Shown piece by piece: positions 61,355 to 64,000 of a stretch of 64,000 nt of DNA. This DNA comes from G963692885 sp964658655 (GTDB lineage Bacteria; Acidobacteriota; Terriglobia; Terriglobales; Acidobacteriaceae): contig CAZZZL010000017.1 in the NCBI GenBank assembly GCA_964658655.1, positions 8,663 to 72,662 on the forward strand, in the 5' to 3' direction. Within the stretch, counting starts at the first letter, position 1; each line of letters opens with the position of its first letter. Made by a program: the position numbers and the translations under genes. Under the pieces are notes generated by a model, which saw only the letters and a list, made by a program, of their open reading frames with translations, was not told the DNA's origin and searched no databases.

Positions 61355-64000
61355 TTAGTAGCGAAACCTCGCCAGAAAAGTGAATTGTCGCATGGCAGCT
61401 GCAGAGATTACCTGGCCATAGGCATTCGAGCCAAGCGTGGTGTTTACGCCTGCGTACTGAACAGTGTTAAAGATGTTATCTGCTGTGGCTCGCAACTCTA
61501 ATGTGCGCGTCTCGGTGACGTGAACTGTTTTCGATAACGAGCCATTGATCTGCACAGTGCCGGGGCCGGGAATGCTGTTGCGCGAGGCCGAGCCATACAC
61601 CTGATCACCAGTCAGCGACGAAAAAGCGCCGGTGTTGAACCAACGCGTGGATGTGCCAGCGCCCGCCGTAATGGATGAACCCGGGACGCGGTTGGGGCGC
61701 AACGAGCCGGTGCTGCCGCGTGAAACGTCCGCGACATCTGCTTCATAGCGCGGCGTCAGTGGCGTGCCGGTGGCGAAGGTGTAGTTGCCTGAGGCGGACA
61801 TATTCGAGAAGGTATGGCTAAGCCAGCTATTCCTGGTGAGATACTTTGCATCGGGCCCAAAGGGAAACTCATAAAGGAAGGTCCCGGTTACGCGATGGCG
61901 AATGTCGAAGCTGGAATTTCCCTCTTCCGCCAGCAGGTTCTGCCAGTTTTGCGCGACGACAGTCGCACTGCCACCGTTGCCGCCAATGGAACTCGCATTA
62001 TCGATAGAGTGTGAGTAGGTGTAAGTGCCGGTGAGGGCGATCCCATTCGCCAACCGCTTGTTCGCGCGGACGACCAGAGCGTTGTAATTTGAGAACGCAA
62101 CCGAGTCTTCGTAGTCGTAGAGCACGCCGCTGAGTGAAGTAGTTGCGTTGCGGCCAGGGGCAGTTACGACGTCAAGCTTGGTGCCCTTGGCGCCATTGTA
62201 ACCAACATTGAGTACTATGCCCTTGCCAAGCGTGCGCTGCACGTCGAAGTTATAGACCTGCACGTATGGCAGCCGAAAATTCTTATTCACTGCATAATTC
62301 GCAGTGGTTTGGGGCTGCGGAAAGCCATTGGCCAGCGTGTAGGTGCCGGGGGCCGTCGCCTCGTTGGTCTGAACGTCCGCGAAAGGCGGCTGGAAGGCAA
62401 GATCCTGCACGAACTTTACATATTGACCGTTCGCGAAGTTGATTCCGAACCCGCCGCGGACAACGGTATCACGGTGCGCCCGCCACGCAAAACCTATGCG
62501 CGGCGAGAGGTTATTGCGATCCGGATAGATGAGCGTGCCGGGGTACTTCCCGGTAAAGGGGCCGACTCCATTCGGCAAGATCGGCGTGACACTGGCAAAG
62601 TTATTGCCGGTATCCAGGCCAGCAAGGCGGTCATTTTTTTCACTGTACGGAGAGAAGTATTCATAGCGCAGCCCCGCCAGCAGGGTGAGTGAGGGCAGCA
62701 CGCGGTAGTCGTCTTGGACGTAAAGGTCCCAGACATTTTCGCGCAGGTAACTCTTCTGGTAAGGCGCCTGCAGGCTTGTCTGCTGGGGTAGTCCGAGCAG
62801 CAGGTCGGCCAGGGACGAACCCGTCGTGGCCACTCCTGAGGTTGTGCCACTGGTGGCGGTCGCACTTGTGCCCGGCGCCTGCGTGGCGAAGCCGGTAAAA
62901 ATGAAAGTGCCGGTCGTGTTGGTCTCGCCGAACAGGTCGTAGTGAACGCGCTTGATGTCGGCGCCGAGCCGGATGTTGTGCTTCTTGTGGTTCCACGAAC
63001 TCGCTTCTGCGAGCGAGATAGTCTGGTTTGTCAGGAAGCTCGGCTGTTGCTCACTTAGGCCGGTGAACTGGTTCAGCGTCACACTGGGCAGACCGTAGCT
63101 GAGGGGCGTTTCCGATTGGCCGTTCAGGATGCTGATGCCTGCCTCTGCTGCGACGTCGTTTGCATTGGTAAAGAAGTTGGTGTTCTGCGAGCTGGTCCGG
63201 TTCCAGCCACCGGTGAGCGTGTTGCTCAGGCGGCCTTTGCTCAGGGTGTAGCCGGCTTGCAGTGAATACTGATGGGACTGTGTCTTGCCGCCGAGATCGG
63301 CAAACACGTTCGGACTGTCGGACGCCGCGTGGCTGTAATTGAAGTTGAGATTGATGCTCTGCCTGATGCCTTGTGTGGGTGAGCCGGCGAACTGGCGGAT
63401 CATGCCGCGAATGGGGTCGCCGCTACCCGCACCAAAGCTGCGGATGTACCGAGCACCGAGGGTGTCTGTATTGCTTCCGGACGTAGTCAGCCGCTGATAA
63501 TTCTGCTGGGTGCCGGGCGTGGTGATATTCGGCAATGGGACGTACTGCAGCAGCGAGAGTGCCTGCGGGGAGAGGCGCGTTGCGGGTATCGAGTTATTCG
63601 CGAAAGGTTTGCCCGTCGTCGGATCGTAAATGGTGATGGGAAGACCGCCGGGAGTCGTAAGCCCTGCAAATGTGCCGGAGCGCTCTCCGGCTGTCGGCAC
63701 CGTGGCATATTCGTCGAAGGGAGACGACGAGCGCTGTCCGGCGAAGGTAAGAAAGATGAAGTCCTTGGTGTCCTTGAACAGGTGCGGGATCGACGGATTG
63801 CCAATGAAAGTCGCTCCGTATTTGTTGGATCCGTAGGCAGGCTGTTGAATGGGTTGACCCTGCAGCGCGTAGTCCTTCGCATTGATGGCGCCATTGCCGC
63901 CTGTCCAGAAGAATGCACCGTGCGGCTGCGAAGGGTTGAAATTGCGGAAGTTGAAGCCGCCGCGACCGCCTCCGCCACGCCCACCGCCCCCGCCAAAGCC
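61355..64000 (-). CDS. TonB-dependent receptor-like (Oar-type) protein, 5' part outside window
   Basis: An open frame covers the whole stretch from the stop at 61355 to the window edge, 881 codons visible. It shows the Oar/CarA-type outer-membrane barrel: repeating amphipathic strands, for example YQVSLQAGYTLSKGRLSN, NVWDLYVQDDYRVLPSLTLLAGLRYEYFSPYSEKNDRLAG, DNLSPRIGFAWRAHRDTVVRGGFGINFANGQY and GIALTGTYTYSHSIDNASS, with the final FTFLARFRY as barrel end. The visible N-terminal side has a Gly/Arg-rich stretch (GFGGGGGRGGGGRGG) leading into NFRNFNP, so the plug and a carboxypeptidase-like domain should lie outside the window. A start at 63700 would cut the protein artificially. Confidence 0.88.
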   Translation of the reverse strand, partial: GFGGGGGRGGGGRGGFNFRNFNPSQPHGAFFWTGGNGAINAKDYALQGQPIQQPAYGSNKYGATFIGNPSIPHLFKDTKDFIFLTFAGQRSSSPFDEYATVPTAGERSGTFAGLTTPGGLPITIYDPTTGKPFANNSIPATRLSPQALSLLQYVPLPNITTPGTQQNYQRLTTSGSNTDTLGARYIRSFGAGSGDPIRGMIRQFAGSPTQGIRQSINLNFNYSHAASDSPNVFADLGGKTQSHQYSLQAGYTLSKGRLSNTLTGGWNRTSSQNTNFFTNANDVAAEAGISILNGQSETPLSYGLPSVTLNQFTGLSEQQPSFLTNQTISLAEASSWNHKKHNIRLGADIKRVHYDLFGETNTTGTFIFTGFATQAPGTSATATSGTTSGVATTGSSLADLLLGLPQQTSLQAPYQKSYLRENVWDLYVQDDYRVLPSLTLLAGLRYEYFSPYSEKNDRLAGLDTGNNFASVTPILPNGVGPFTGKYPGTLIYPDRNNLSPRIGFAWRAHRDTVVRGGFGINFANGQYVKFVQDLAFQPPFADVQTNEATAPGTYTLANGFPQPQTTANYAVNKNFRLPYVQVYNFDVQRTLGKGIVLNVGYNGAKGTKLDVVTAPGRNATTSLSGVLYDYEDSVAFSNYNALVVRANKRLANGIALTGTYTYSHSIDNASSIGGNGGSATVVAQNWQNLLAEEGNSSFDIRHRVTGTFLYEFPFGPDAKYLTRNSWLSHTFSNMSASGNYTFATGTPLTPRYEADVADVSRGSTGSLRPNRVPGSSITAGAGTSTRWFNTGAFSSLTGDQVYGSASRNSIPGPGTVQINGSLSKTVHVTETRTLELRATADNIFNTVQYAGVNTTLGSNAYGQVISAAAMRQFTFLARFRY

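Overview
The window looks like a chromosome segment of an acidobacterium of the Terriglobia/Acidobacteriaceae type. This rests on gene families typical of that group: a PadR regulator next to an 'acidobacterial duplicated orphan permease' (ADOP), a VWFA-related secreted protein translated directly after a large Oar/CarA-type TonB-dependent receptor, a DUF1800 protein, and a pilMNO-type pilus operon. No species can be named from the sequence alone.

Positions 1 to about 36,320 are accessory DNA. From the left it holds a vapBC toxin-antitoxin pair (cut by the window edge), a frameshifted phosphotransferase remnant, and a defence-like island. The island contains a Cas4-like/RecB nuclease plus RNase-H-like exonuclease plus SF1 helicase that is broken by an out-of-frame deletion, an ABC-type ATPase with a zinc-hook CxxC and a possible C-terminal ribonuclease triad (RloC/PrrC-like), and a convergent EVE-NucS-like nuclease. 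Next come a dead serine resolvase, the padR-ADOP pair, an alpha/beta-hydrolase remnant and a truncated ISNCY-like insertion sequence. From 13.9 to 31.6 kb, all on the minus strand, is a conjugation module: MobF relaxase, coupling protein, small DNA-binding proteins, primase-like protein, single-stranded DNA-binding protein, and a nine-gene type IV secretion operon (virB2-B3-B4-B9-B10-B5-B6-B8-B11, in transcription order). Then follow a transposase remnant, a small conserved protein, an XRE regulator, a LysR regulator, an excisionase-like protein and a tyrosine integrase. The integrase points at the 3' end of an initiator tRNA-Met gene (36,273-36,349), so this is most simply read as an integrative and conjugative element inserted at tRNA-fMet. 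Its other end was not found and probably lies left of the window.

Positions 36.4 to 64 kb look like ordinary chromosome: a peroxiredoxin-like protein, the signal recognition particle GTPase Ffh, an SGNH esterase, a histone-deacetylase-family hydrolase, an MFS exporter and a DUF1800 protein. An operon-like minus-strand run (54.4 to 44.4 kb) follows for a type IV pilus/type II secretion-like machine: pilin, LolA-like carrier, YCF48-like protein, PilC, PilB, PilM, PilN, PilO, PilP-like and a Gly/Ser-rich pseudopilin, with no secretin gene in it. After that come an M16 peptidase, RlmN, a secreted GH44 glycosidase with its own AT-rich upstream region and a strong bidirectional terminator, and a VWFA protein coupled to a TonB-dependent receptor that runs off the right edge.

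The most interesting points are the defence-like cluster with its freshly broken helicase, the internally duplicated relaxase, the regularly spaced GATTCC-N4-GGAATC palindromes and hairpin region as oriT/operator candidates, the zinc-knuckle insertion in the integrase, and the initiator tRNA with U1-A72 used as integration site.
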